Program-made: the position numbers and the translations under genes
The notes under the pieces: model-generated
Database searches by the model: none
What the model was told of the DNA's origin: nothing
What the model saw: only the letters and a program-made list of their open reading frames with translations
Assembly: GCA_028293625.1 (NCBI GenBank)
Contig: JAQGOL010000042.1
Location: 1-64,000 of the forward strand
DNA from: Chthoniobacteraceae bacterium
GTDB lineage: Bacteria; Verrucomicrobiota; Verrucomicrobiia; Chthoniobacterales; Chthoniobacteraceae
Reading direction: 5' to 3'
Length of the DNA: 64,000 nucleotides
Shown: one piece after another, positions 16,968 to 26,314 of the stretch
Numbering within the stretch: the first letter of the stretch is position 1
How the letters are laid out: each line of letters opens with the position of its first letter

Positions 16968-18400
16968 GGCGCCGGAAGCTGCATCAGTTCGATCCGGTGA
17001 TTGGCATTGGAATTTTTTGGCGATGGACCGGCGACTAAGAGGATGCGCTGGGCGGCAAGCCCGTGCCCGCGCACCCACTGTGCGGCAAACTCCGACCAGT
17101 CGGCCGGTTCCTCCGCAAAATCGACCGCATGTACGCCATAGGAAAAAGCGAGCCCCTGGCAGACCGCCGGATCGCACGCTGGCGCGACGATCCACACGGA
17201 CGGCTTGTAGCGCGAAATGGCGCGCGCCATGTTGCCCGAGAACGTGGGCACAAGCACGGCCTCGCACGGCACGGTTCCGAGTGCGTGCTCGACCACCGAG
17301 GCCATGCGGGCCGCGCCGGTCATAGCCGGCGGCGCGCCCAGAAATTCCTGCTTGGCGGCGAGGTTCGCGCGCGGGCGGTGCGCTTCGGTGAACGCGGCGA
17401 TCTTTGCGAGCATCGTCACCGATTCCTCGGGAAATTTGCCCATCGCGGATTCACCGGAGAGCATTACACAATCGGTGCCGTCGAGGATCGCGTTGGCGAC
17501 GTCGGTCGCCTCGGCACGAGTTGGCAGGCGGCTCGCGACCATCGATTCGAGCATCTGTGTGGCGGTGATGACCGGTTTGCCCGTGAGATTGGCTTTCGCG
17601 ATAAGCTGCTTTTGCGTGTGCGCGATTTCCTCAATCGGCACTTCCACGCCGAGATCGCCGCGCGCGACCATGATGCCGTCGGCAGCCGCGAAGATCTCAT
17701 CGTAGTGTACCAGCGCGTCAGAGCGCTCAATCTTCGCAATGATAAATGGCTGCCGTCCGATCTTCGCCGCTGCCGCCCGTACAGCCTCGATGTCGGCCGC
17801 TGTCTCGACGAACGATTGGCTCACCGCATCGACTCCCACGCGGAGTGCAAACTCCAGGCATGCGCGGTCGTGTTCGGTGAACGCGCTGATACCAAGATCA
17901 ATTCCCGGCAGATTCAGTCCCTTGCGCGAACGGAGTTCCCCGCCGACTGCGACTGTGCATTCCACGTCATTGGCCGTAACGCGCTCGACGACAAGCTGCA
18001 CGAGGCCATCATTAAGAAAGAGCCGGTTTCCAGGCTGCACCACGCGCGGCAGCGGTTCAAAGCTCATTGAAACGCGACGCGCATCGCCAACGATCTCTTC
18101 ATTGGTAAGCGTAAACCGGTCGCCAGGCACGAGCTGGATCGGCTCCGGTGCGATCTTTCCGAGCCGCATCTTCGGCCCCGGCAAATCGGCCATGATCGCC
18201 ACCCGCCGGCCCGTCGCCCGCTCCGCCTCGCGGATACGCCCCACAACTTCCGCGTGATGCGAAAAGTCGCCGTGCGAAAAATTGAGCCGCGCGACATTGA
18301 GCCCCGCGAGGATGAGCCGCTGGAGCATCTCCGGCGACTCCGACGCCGGGCCGATGGTGGCGACGATCTTCGTTTTGTGCTTTGGAAAAAGATTACTCAT
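16964..18400 (-). CDS. pyk: pyruvate kinase
   Basis: A 478-residue pyruvate kinase, phosphoenolpyruvate plus ADP to pyruvate plus ATP. The N-terminus KTKIVATIGPASESPEMLQ, the substrate segment NVARLNFSHGDFSHH, the signature IIAKIERSDALVHYDEI with the catalytic Lys, MVARGDLGVEVP and KPVITATQMLESM are all present, followed by the usual C-terminal regulatory domain. It overlaps a 43-residue ORF upstream and the porin gene downstream, each by ATGA, so it sits within a glycogen-to-pyruvate cluster. The frame is intact. Confidence 0.96.
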   Translation of the reverse strand: MSNLFPKHKTKIVATIGPASESPEMLQRLILAGLNVARLNFSHGDFSHHAEVVGRIREAERATGRRVAIMADLPGPKMRLGKIAPEPIQLVPGDRFTLTNEEIVGDARRVSMSFEPLPRVVQPGNRLFLNDGLVQLVVERVTANDVECTVAVGGELRSRKGLNLPGIDLGISAFTEHDRACLEFALRVGVDAVSQSFVETAADIEAVRAAAAKIGRQPFIIAKIERSDALVHYDEIFAAADGIMVARGDLGVEVPIEEIAHTQKQLIAKANLTGKPVITATQMLESMVASRLPTRAEATDVANAILDGTDCVMLSGESAMGKFPEESVTMLAKIAAFTEAHRPRANLAAKQEFLGAPPAMTGAARMASVVEHALGTVPCEAVLVPTFSGNMARAISRYKPSVWIVAPACDPAVCQGLAFSYGVHAVDFAEEPADWSEFAAQWVRGHGLAAQRILLVAGPSPKNSNANHRIELMQLPAP

Positions 18401-18528
18401 AAGGCGAACATCGTTTGACCCGTGCCGCGCAGATCGCTCACAGCTTGCTTGAGACGCTCTGCCATCGTCACCTCGGCGAGCGCAAGATATGAGCGCAGGT
18501 CATCGGTTTTAGAGTCGGCGACTGGCAT
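18397..18528 (-). CDS. small ORF between glgX and pyk, 43 aa
   Basis: A 43-codon ORF starting at ATG 18526-18528 and ending in TGA 18397-18399, which overlaps the pyk start codon as ATGA. It begins 23 bp after the glgX stop. The product is mostly helical and charged (LRSYLALAEVTMAERLKQAV) with no membrane segment. It fills a gap in a cluster whose other neighbours are coupled by the same ATGA overlaps, which argues for translation. It may be a small protein or simply a leader that couples pyk to glgX. Confidence 0.5.
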   Translation of the reverse strand: MPVADSKTDDLRSYLALAEVTMAERLKQAVSDLRGTGQTMFAL

Positions 18529-18551
18529 AGTGATGGTGTCGGTTTGTCTGC

Positions 18552-20660
18552 TTATGCGGAGGTCTGGCTTGGGAGAATTTCGGCGCGCAGCAGGGCCAAT
18601 GAGCGGGCTTGCAGCGGGAAAACGCTCATGTGCTCAAAAGAGCGCGGCGCGGAATCGGGTGCAGCGGTATCGAACACGCAAAGCCAGCGCGCATCACGTC
18701 GGCGTGCGCCGAGGCGGAAATCGACCGCCTCGTGGTGGGCGTTGAAAAGAATCGCGAACGTGTCACCGGCGATCCGTTCGCCCTGGGTGCCCATCTCGGT
18801 GATTTGATCACCCGGCAGGCCCATTCCAAGGCAGCACGCATGGCCGGCGTTCCAATCGTCATCACTCATTTCGGAGCCGTCGGGTTTAATCCAATACAGG
18901 TCTTTGATCTCTAGGCCATGGATGGCGCGGCCCTGGAAAAAATGGCGCCTGCGGAAGACGGGCTCGGCTTTGCGCAAGCGCATGAGTTCGCAGGTGAAAG
19001 CGAGCAGGGCGCGCTGTTCGGCCGGGAGCTTCCAATCGAGCCAGGCAAGCGGCGAATCCTGACAGTAGGCGTTGTTGTTGCCGGACTGGGTCTGGCCAAA
19101 CTCATCGCCGGCGAGAAGCATCGGCACGCCTTGGGAAAGAAGGAGCGTGGCGAGGAAATTTTGCTGCTGCCGTATTCGAAGAGTGTTGATCGCGGCGTCG
19201 TCTGTCGGGCCTTCCACCCCGCAGTTCCAATTTTCGTTCTCGTTGCAGCCGTCGCGATTTTCCTCGCCATTGGCCTCGTTGTGCTTGGCGTTGTAGCTCA
19301 CAAGATCGCGCAGTGTGAAGCCGTCGTGCGCGGTGATGAAATTCAGGCTCGCGCTGGGACGGCGGCCATTGTGCGCGTAAAGATCGCTGCTGCCCGCAAG
19401 CCGTGAAGCCAGCTCGCCCACAGTCCCTCCGCTGCCTTTCCAAAAACGCCGCACGCAATCGCGATACCTGCCGTTCCATTCAGTCCAAAGAACGGGGAAA
19501 TTGCCGACCTGATAGCCGTTTGGCCCGAGGTCCCACGGCTCGGCGATAAGCTTCACCTGCGAGAGCAACGGATCCTGGTGAATGATGTCAAAGAATGCGC
19601 TGAGCTTATCGACTTTCCACAACTCGCGGGCGAGTGCGCTGGCAAGATCGAAGCGGAAGCCATCGACATGCATTTCGAGCACCCAATGGCGCAGCGAATC
19701 CATAATGAGCTGGAGCGTGCGCGGGTGTGCGACGTTGAGCGAATTGCCGCAGCCGGTGAAATCGACATAGCGCGCGCGATCGTCAGCGAGCCGGTAATAG
19801 GCGGCGTTGTCGATGCCTTTGAATGAAAGCGTGGGGCCGTGCTCGTCACCCTCGGCCGTATGGTTATAGACGACGTCGAGAATGACCTCAATGCCCGCGG
19901 CGTGCAAACGGCGCACCATCGCCTGGAACTCCGGCACCGCGCCCTCCGGTCCGTTCGCGGAGTAACGCGGATCGGGCGCGAAAAAGCCGAGCGTGTTATA
20001 GCCCCAGTAATTCACGCGGCCGCGCTGGACGAGAAAGTGTTCGTCGATGTGATAATGCACGGGCAGCAATTCGACCGCCGTGATGCCCAACCCGTTCAGA
20101 TGTTCGACGGCCGCGGGCGAAGCGAGGCCCGCGTAAGTGCCGCGCAGCTTCTCCGGGACGCCGGGATGCTGTTTGGTAAAGCCCTTGACGTGAAGCTCAT
20201 AGACAATCGTCTCGTGCCACGGCGTGCGTAGCGGCTTTTCGCCGTTCCAGTCGAATCCCGTATCAATGACACGGGCAAGCGGCGCGCAATGACCCGTGTT
20301 GCGATCCAAAGGCTGCACCGCATCGTCCCAGCGCAGTCCACGCGCGATGGCCTTCGCGTAAGGATCAAGCAGCATCTTGCGCGGATTGAAACGATGCCCG
20401 TGCGCCGGCTCGTGCGGTCCGTGGATACGGTAGCCGTAGATTTGCCCGGGCCGCACGTCCGGTAGATAGCCGTGCCAGACCTGATCGGTTTTCTCCGGCA
20501 GCGTGATTCGCTGCGCTTCGCCCGGCGCGTCCGGCGAATCAAAGAGGCACAAGTCGACCTGTGTCGCGTGCTCGGAAAAGAGCGCGAAGTTCACGCCGGA
20601 ACCATCGAAGCTCGCGCCAAGCGGTGAAGGCCGGCCTGGCCAGACGCGCGGTGTGGTCAT
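18552..20660 (-). CDS. glgX: glycogen debranching enzyme (GlgX, GH13)
   Basis: A 702-residue isoamylase-type debranching enzyme that hydrolyses alpha-1,6 branches left by phosphorylase. The N-terminal CBM48 (about 10-130) is followed by a GH13 barrel with DVVYNHTAEGDEHGP, nucleophile Asp338 in DGFRFDLA, acid Glu374 in LIAEPWD and the third acidic residue in FITAHDGF. The ATG overlaps the stop of the dehydrogenase gene upstream (ATGA, 20657-20660). It acts together with the glycogen phosphorylase of the same cluster. Confidence 0.95.
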   Translation of the reverse strand: MTTPRVWPGRPSPLGASFDGSGVNFALFSEHATQVDLCLFDSPDAPGEAQRITLPEKTDQVWHGYLPDVRPGQIYGYRIHGPHEPAHGHRFNPRKMLLDPYAKAIARGLRWDDAVQPLDRNTGHCAPLARVIDTGFDWNGEKPLRTPWHETIVYELHVKGFTKQHPGVPEKLRGTYAGLASPAAVEHLNGLGITAVELLPVHYHIDEHFLVQRGRVNYWGYNTLGFFAPDPRYSANGPEGAVPEFQAMVRRLHAAGIEVILDVVYNHTAEGDEHGPTLSFKGIDNAAYYRLADDRARYVDFTGCGNSLNVAHPRTLQLIMDSLRHWVLEMHVDGFRFDLASALARELWKVDKLSAFFDIIHQDPLLSQVKLIAEPWDLGPNGYQVGNFPVLWTEWNGRYRDCVRRFWKGSGGTVGELASRLAGSSDLYAHNGRRPSASLNFITAHDGFTLRDLVSYNAKHNEANGEENRDGCNENENWNCGVEGPTDDAAINTLRIRQQQNFLATLLLSQGVPMLLAGDEFGQTQSGNNNAYCQDSPLAWLDWKLPAEQRALLAFTCELMRLRKAEPVFRRRHFFQGRAIHGLEIKDLYWIKPDGSEMSDDDWNAGHACCLGMGLPGDQITEMGTQGERIAGDTFAILFNAHHEAVDFRLGARRRDARWLCVFDTAAPDSAPRSFEHMSVFPLQARSLALLRAEILPSQTSA

Positions 20661-21700
20661 GACTGGGCTTTCGAGGCAGGCGCCCCGGGTTTCGCCCCCG
20701 ACGTCAGCTCCGTCTCCGGGAGGAAAGGCTGTCCGTTGGCGAATGCAACGAGGTTCGCAGTGGTGACGCGGGCGATCTCGGCGAGGGCTTCCCGGGTAAG
20801 GAAAGCCTGGTGCGCGGTGATGAGGACATTGGGAAAAGTAAGCAGGCGCGCGAGTTCGTCATCGTGCAGGATCTGGTCGGAAAGATCCTCGAAGAAAACG
20901 CCTTCCTCTTCCTCATACACATCGAGCGCCACGCCGCCGAGGCGCCCGGATTTGAGCGCTTCAATCAGCGCCGCCGTGTCGATGAGCGCGCCGCGGCTGA
21001 CGTTGATCAGGATTGCGCCTGGCTTCATCAGTTCAAGCGTTTCGCGCCGGATGATGTGGTGGGTCTCGGGGGTCAGCGGCGTGTGCAGCGAGATCACCTC
21101 GCACTCGCGTGCAAGCGTGCGGGCATCGGTATATTCAACGCCGTGCTCTCGGGCCCATTCGATGGAGGGGAACGGATCAAACGCAAGGACGCGCATTCCG
21201 AACCCACGCAGGATTTGCGCGGCGATTCGGCCGATTTTTCCCGTGCCGAAAATGCCCGCTGTCTTGCCGTGAAGGTCGAAGCCGACAAGGCCGTTGAGCG
21301 CGAAATTCAGGTCACGCACGCGGTTGTTGGCCCGCGGGATTTTGCGATTAAGCGCAAGAAGCAGCGCGATGGCGTGTTCAGCGACGGCGTAGGGTGAGTA
21401 GGCCGGAACGCGAGTGACCGAGAAGCCGAGTTCCTGCGCGGCGGGCAGATCGACGCTATTGAAACCCGCACAGCGCAACGCAACGTGCTTCACTCCAAGC
21501 GTTGCCAGTGCTTCAAGACACGGGCGGTCCACCCGGTCATTCACGAAGATGCAGACGGCTTGCGCACCCTGTGCGGCGGCGGCAGTCTTGGCGCAGAGGC
21601 GGCACTCCATGAAGCGCCATTCGATGTCGGCTCCGGCGGCGGCGCGCTGGAGCGGTTCGTGGTCATACGGTTTGGTGTCGAAGACGACAGTCTGAAACAT
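20657..21700 (-). CDS. ldhA: D-lactate dehydrogenase-type 2-hydroxyacid dehydrogenase
   Basis: A 347-residue NAD-dependent D-isomer-specific 2-hydroxyacid dehydrogenase. It has the Rossmann motif GIFGTGKIGR, the catalytic Arg in INVSRGALID, the Glu in YEEEEGVFFE and the His in ITAHQAFLTREAL; the last is typical of fermentative D-lactate dehydrogenases. ATG 21700 (MFQTVVFDTKPYD) is used, because the upstream extension lacks protein character and reaches into glgP. It lies between glgP and glgX, which suggests that sugar from glycogen can be drained to D-lactate when respiration is limited. Confidence 0.9.
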   Translation of the reverse strand: MFQTVVFDTKPYDHEPLQRAAAGADIEWRFMECRLCAKTAAAAQGAQAVCIFVNDRVDRPCLEALATLGVKHVALRCAGFNSVDLPAAQELGFSVTRVPAYSPYAVAEHAIALLLALNRKIPRANNRVRDLNFALNGLVGFDLHGKTAGIFGTGKIGRIAAQILRGFGMRVLAFDPFPSIEWAREHGVEYTDARTLARECEVISLHTPLTPETHHIIRRETLELMKPGAILINVSRGALIDTAALIEALKSGRLGGVALDVYEEEEGVFFEDLSDQILHDDELARLLTFPNVLITAHQAFLTREALAEIARVTTANLVAFANGQPFLPETELTSGAKPGAPASKAQS

Positions 21701-21765
21701 GGCGGCGTGCGTTGGCTGGTGATATTGCTTATGGCGTGTTATGCTGAGGCGGCTTCGTTTCCGCC

Positions 21766-24234
21766 TCAGGAATTGACAGGGACAGGCCGGATCTTCCAAA
21801 CACGCTCGCAATAGTCGCGGATCGAGCGGTCCGAGGAAAATTTGCCCATGCCGGCGGTGTTGAGAATCGACTGGGCGGTCCAGGCTCGCGGGTCGCTCCA
21901 TAGCGCGCTCACGTTTCGCTGGGCTTCGATGTAGGCGGCGTAGTCAGCCAGGACCAGGAAGGGATCATGATCGAGCAGATTCTCGACGATCGGGCGAAAG
22001 AGTTCGCGAGCCCCCAGCCCGCCACCGGCAATAAAGTCGATGACCTCGCGCAGCGCGGCGTTCTGTTCGTAATGATCGCGTGGACGGTAGCCGCGCGCTT
22101 TGAGCTCAGCGACCTCAGCCTCGGTAAGGCCAAAGAGGAAAAAGTTCTCCGCGCCGACTTCCTCCCGGATTTCGACGTTCGCGCCGTCGAGCGTGCCAAT
22201 GGTGAGCGCCCCGTTGAGGGAAAACTTCATATTGCCAGTGCCACTTGCTTCCTTGCCCGCCGTGGATATCTGCTCGGACAAATCCGCGGCGGGATAGATG
22301 AAGTGCGCATTGGTCACGTTGAAGTTGGGAAAGAAGACGACTTTCAGCCGGTCACGCACCGCGGGATCATTGTTCACGACGTCCCCAACGGCGGTGATGA
22401 GTTTGATGATGCGCTTGGCCATAAAATAGCCGGGCGCCGCCTTGCCGCCGAAGAGGAAGGTGCGCGCGGGCACGTCGGCTTGCGGGTCACGTTTTATTTG
22501 CAGGTAAAGCGTGAGGATGTGCAGCGCATTAAGGTGCTGGCGTTTGTATTCGTGGATGCGCTTGACCTGCACGTCAAAGAGCGAATCGGGCGCGACGATG
22601 ATGCCGGTGCGCCTGGCAATGAGCGCGGCCAGGCGGCGCTTGTTCTCGAGCTTCACGTCGCGCCATTGCTGCTGAAATTCCGCGTCGACTGCGAGCGCTT
22701 TGAGCTGGCGGAGCCGATACGGCTCTTGCAGCCAGCCGTCGCCGATGCGCGCCGTAACGAGCTGCGTGAGTCCGGGATTGCTTACGGCGACAAAACGCCG
22801 GGGCGTAACGCCATTGGTCACATTGCAGAACTTGCCGGGCCAGAGTTCGGCGAAATCGCGCAGCACCGTCTGCTTTAGCAGGTCGGAGTGAAGTTGCGCG
22901 ACACCGTTGATCGTGTGGCTTCCAACGCATGCGAGATTCGCCATGCGCACGTAGCGCGGCCCGCTTTCGTCAATAAGCGAGAGCCGCGAGACCCGCGCGT
23001 CGTCGTTGGGAAAAGCGGCCCGCACTTCGTCAAGAAAGCGGCGGTTGATCTCGAAGACGATCTCCAACGTCCGCGGAAGCAGTGCGCCAAAGAGATCGAG
23101 CGTCCACTTCTCCAATGCCTCCGGGAGCAACGTGTGATTGGTATAAGCAAACGTGGCGCGCGTCACCGCCCACGCTTCGTCCCAGCCGAGCGCGTGCTCG
23201 TCCACAAGCAGCCGCATCAGTTCGGCGACAGCGATGGCCGGATGCGTATCGTTGAGCTGCACGGCCCACTTTTCGTGGAATGTGGCCGGCGTGCCGCCGA
23301 GAAAAGCGTGGATGCGCAGCATGTCCTGCAGCGAACAGCTCGTGAAAAAAAACTGCTGCTTGAGGCGCAGCACCTTGCCACGATGCGCTTCGTCATTGGG
23401 GTAAAGCACTTTTGTGATCGTCTCCGATGCCATCTTCTCCTCGACTGCCCGGTCGTAATCACCGTGGTTGAAGGCGGCGAAATCAAACGACTCGATGGCC
23501 TCCGCTTTCCAGAGCCGCAGCGTGTTGCAGGTGTCGACACGGTAGCCGGCAATCGGCGTGTCGTAGGCGACACCCTTGACCTGCGTCTGCGGAATCCAGC
23601 GGACGCGCAAGCCGTTCTGCGTCTCAGTGTGTCCGCCAAACTTCACCTCGTACGCGATCTCTGAGCGCACGATTTCCCACGGGTTGCCGTTCTTCAACCA
23701 TTTATCGGTCCTCTCGCACTGCCAGCCATCGCGGATGACCTGATCGAAGATACCGAACTCGTAGCGGATGCCGTAGCCAAGCGCCGGAACTTCAACCGAT
23801 GAGAGCGAGTCCATGTAACATGCCGCGAGCCGCCCCAGCCCGCCATTGCCGAGGCCCGGCTCCTCCTCCTGCTCAAGGAGCTCATCAAGATCATAGCCAA
23901 GTCCGCGCATCGCTTCGCGCGCGGGTTCCGTGATGCCGAGATTTAGCAGGTTATTGGCAAGATGCGGCCCAAGCAGGAACTCCGCCGAGAGATACGCCAC
24001 GCGGCGGGCGTCCGCGCCACCGTAGTTTTCCAGGCTCGCGACAGTGCGCTGGAAAAGACGGTCGCGCACCGTCATCGCGAGCGCGAAATAGAGATCATGC
24101 TTGGTGGCCGCGGCTTGGTGCCGGCCCATGCCGCAGACGAGGTTGTCAAGGAAAGCCTGCTTGATGTCAGCGGCAGTAAGCCCGGTGCGGATGCTGGCGC
24201 CGGGAGCTTGCGATTCGGAGGACACGGGTTTCAT
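21766..24234 (-). CDS. glgP: glycogen/alpha-glucan phosphorylase
   Basis: An 822-residue PLP-dependent phosphorylase that releases glucose 1-phosphate from glycogen, close to the usual family length. Diagnostic stretches are YLSAEFLLGPHLANNLLNLG, EEEPGLGNGGLGRLAACYMD, VQLNDTHPAIAVAELMR and the PLP lysine motif EASGTGNMKFSLNGALTIGT. ATG 24234 (MKPVSSES) fits better than 24336, whose extension is low in complexity. It opens the minus-strand cluster glgP-ldh-glgX-small ORF-pyk-porin. A recurring inverted motif lies about 110 bp upstream in the divergent promoter region. Confidence 0.95.
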   Translation of the reverse strand: MKPVSSESQAPGASIRTGLTAADIKQAFLDNLVCGMGRHQAAATKHDLYFALAMTVRDRLFQRTVASLENYGGADARRVAYLSAEFLLGPHLANNLLNLGITEPAREAMRGLGYDLDELLEQEEEPGLGNGGLGRLAACYMDSLSSVEVPALGYGIRYEFGIFDQVIRDGWQCERTDKWLKNGNPWEIVRSEIAYEVKFGGHTETQNGLRVRWIPQTQVKGVAYDTPIAGYRVDTCNTLRLWKAEAIESFDFAAFNHGDYDRAVEEKMASETITKVLYPNDEAHRGKVLRLKQQFFFTSCSLQDMLRIHAFLGGTPATFHEKWAVQLNDTHPAIAVAELMRLLVDEHALGWDEAWAVTRATFAYTNHTLLPEALEKWTLDLFGALLPRTLEIVFEINRRFLDEVRAAFPNDDARVSRLSLIDESGPRYVRMANLACVGSHTINGVAQLHSDLLKQTVLRDFAELWPGKFCNVTNGVTPRRFVAVSNPGLTQLVTARIGDGWLQEPYRLRQLKALAVDAEFQQQWRDVKLENKRRLAALIARRTGIIVAPDSLFDVQVKRIHEYKRQHLNALHILTLYLQIKRDPQADVPARTFLFGGKAAPGYFMAKRIIKLITAVGDVVNNDPAVRDRLKVVFFPNFNVTNAHFIYPAADLSEQISTAGKEASGTGNMKFSLNGALTIGTLDGANVEIREEVGAENFFLFGLTEAEVAELKARGYRPRDHYEQNAALREVIDFIAGGGLGARELFRPIVENLLDHDPFLVLADYAAYIEAQRNVSALWSDPRAWTAQSILNTAGMGKFSSDRSIRDYCERVWKIRPVPVNS

Positions 24235-24343
24235 GAAACAGTGGAGGTTGTGAAATCGTGGGCGGCCATCTCGCACCGCAGCGCGGCGATTCGCGGATGG
24301 AAGTGGGATCGTAGCGCCATCGTAATTCTCCGGCACGCCGGCT

Positions 24344-24366
24344 CCTATAAGACTTTAGTCCGATGG
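24344..24366. promoter_or_regulatory. variant copy of the recurring inverted motif
   Basis: CCTATAAGACTTTAGTCCGA followed by TGG sits between divergently transcribed glgP (minus) and the AAE transporter gene (plus, 24487). The layout CCTAT-n-AGAC-n4-GTCC-n-AT matches copy A at 8525. It could serve either gene. Confidence 0.35.
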
Positions 24367-24486
24367 CACGCGCTGCCGCGGCTGGTTCATCGTGCCAGTC
24401 GAAAACCGCTGATGAGCACCACAGCCGCCGTCCTTACTGCCCACGCCAGCGCTGAAGTAAAAGCCGCCGCGGCAAAAGCCTGACGC

Positions 24487-26157
24487 ATGAACTGGCTCTT
24501 TGAATTGCACAAAACACAGCCCATCGCCCATGCCGTCGGCGTGCTCGCCTTCGTGTGCGTAGTAGGGATGGCACTCGGCAGTTTGAAGTTCAAGGGCATT
24601 GGACTTGGCACGTCGGGCGTGCTTTTTGCTGGCATCCTTGTCGGGCACTTCGGCGAAACGGTCGATCATCACACGCTCGATTTTGTGAAGGAATTCGGGT
24701 TGATCCTTTTCGTCTTCACCATCGGGTTGCAACTTGGCCCGGGCTTCTTTGCCGCGCTGCGGCAGCAGGGTGTGAAAATGAACGTGCTCGCGGCGGCGAT
24801 CGTAATTCTCGGGGCGGTGAGCGCGCCCCTCATCGGCTGGCTTGCAGGCTTTGATCCGGCGGCGGTTCTCGGCATTTTTTCCGGCGCATCGACCAATACG
24901 CCGTCGCTTGGTGCCGGCACGCAGACGCTTGGCACGGTGCCGGGGATTACAGACGAGCGCCTAACGCTGCCGGCGCTGGCGTATGCGGTGACGTATCCTA
25001 CCGCAATCATTGGCATCATCGGCACGCTGCTGCTGCTTAAACAAATTTTCCGGGTCGATCCCGTCCGCGAGGCTGCCGACGCTGCCGCCAGGCATCGCTC
25101 CAAGGCTCAACCACTCGAGAGCTGCACGCTGATCGTCACGAACCCGAACCTCGACAATATCCGCCTCGATGCAATCCCCGGCCGCATTGAGTCAAGGGTC
25201 ACCATTTCGCGCGTTCGCCACGGGAACCAAACGCATGCCGCGACCGACGCCACCGTGATTTATCGCGACGACCGCCTTTCCGCCGTCGGCACACGCGCCG
25301 GGCTGGATCAATTCGCACGCGTGGTCGGCGAGTGCAGCCAGGAAGATCTCGTCCTCGACGAAGGGACGATCACCTTCCGCCGCGTCGTTGCCACCGCTCG
25401 CGACGTCCTCGGCAAGACGGTGGGAGAGCTTAACCTTGGTGAGCGCTTTGGTGTCGCCGTTACGCGGGTCACCCGAGCCGACCTCGAAATGTCCGCCGTA
25501 CCGGACCTGCGCCTGCAATTTGGCGACCAGATGCAAATCGTTGGCGCGCCTGCCGACCTCGACAAGGCGACCGCTGCTCTCGGCAACTCGCTGAAAGAAC
25601 TCAACGAAACGCATTTCATCCCGTTTTTTATCGGCATTACCCTCGGGGTCGCCCTCGGCACCATGCCAATCGCTTTACCCGGACTGCCGCTGCCGATCAA
25701 ACTCGGCCTCGCCGGCGGGCCGCTCATTGTCGCCCTTCTCCTCGGCCGCGTGGGCCGCATTCGACGTCAGGTCTGGCACATGCCCGTGAATACCAACCTC
25801 GCGTTCCGCGAGTTCGGCATTGCGCTGTTTTTCGCCGCGGTCGGCCTTGCCGCGGGCGCGAAATTTTTCGCTACGGTCTTCAGCTCGACCGGTGTGCAGT
25901 GGCTGCTTGCCGGCCTGTGCGTCACGGTGCTTCCGCTGATGCTTATCGGCATCGCCGCGCGCGTTGTGTTGAAGATGAACTTCATCGATCTCAGCGGCCT
26001 GCTTGCAGGCAGCATGACGGACCCTCCCGCGCTTGCGTTCGCCTCGAACATTGCCGGCTCCGACGCGCCGGCCGTCGCCTACGCCACTGTCTATCCGCTC
26101 ACCACGCTTCTGCGCATTCTTGCCGCGCAAGTGCTCGCCATCGTCCTTTTCCGATGA
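24487..26157 (+). CDS. AAE-family transporter (YidE/YbjL/AspT type), paralogue 1
   Basis: A 556-residue inner membrane protein with the duplicated AspT/YidE layout: about five TM segments, a central cytoplasmic part with a TrkA-C/RCK_C domain (about 205-370, including VTRVTRADLEMSAVPDLRLQ), and about five more TM segments. The repeat signatures GASTNTPSLGAGTQ and GSMTDPPALAFA mark the two halves. Characterised relatives exchange aspartate for alanine or carry dicarboxylates; the substrate here is unknown. It is divergent from the glycogen cluster. A second copy lies at 54557-56233. Confidence 0.88.
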   Translation: MNWLFELHKTQPIAHAVGVLAFVCVVGMALGSLKFKGIGLGTSGVLFAGILVGHFGETVDHHTLDFVKEFGLILFVFTIGLQLGPGFFAALRQQGVKMNVLAAAIVILGAVSAPLIGWLAGFDPAAVLGIFSGASTNTPSLGAGTQTLGTVPGITDERLTLPALAYAVTYPTAIIGIIGTLLLLKQIFRVDPVREAADAAARHRSKAQPLESCTLIVTNPNLDNIRLDAIPGRIESRVTISRVRHGNQTHAATDATVIYRDDRLSAVGTRAGLDQFARVVGECSQEDLVLDEGTITFRRVVATARDVLGKTVGELNLGERFGVAVTRVTRADLEMSAVPDLRLQFGDQMQIVGAPADLDKATAALGNSLKELNETHFIPFFIGITLGVALGTMPIALPGLPLPIKLGLAGGPLIVALLLGRVGRIRRQVWHMPVNTNLAFREFGIALFFAAVGLAAGAKFFATVFSSTGVQWLLAGLCVTVLPLMLIGIAARVVLKMNFIDLSGLLAGSMTDPPALAFASNIAGSDAPAVAYATVYPLTTLLRILAAQVLAIVLFR

Positions 26158-26314
26158 ACACCTGGGGCTTGGCGAACCGTGCTTCGTTTCTACAAAAAGT
26201 CGCACGGCCAGCGACGAAATCCGTGTCCTCAAGCGCGGAGCCGGGAGCGGATTGCATAAGACCTTGCTCTGATAGGCGGTGTCACATTGCTCCGAGCGAA
26301 CCCTCATCCGACCT

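Noticed and set aside
15714-17000. 428-residue plus-strand ORF
   Set aside because: Antisense to the DcaP-like porin and the end of pyk; low-quality composition.
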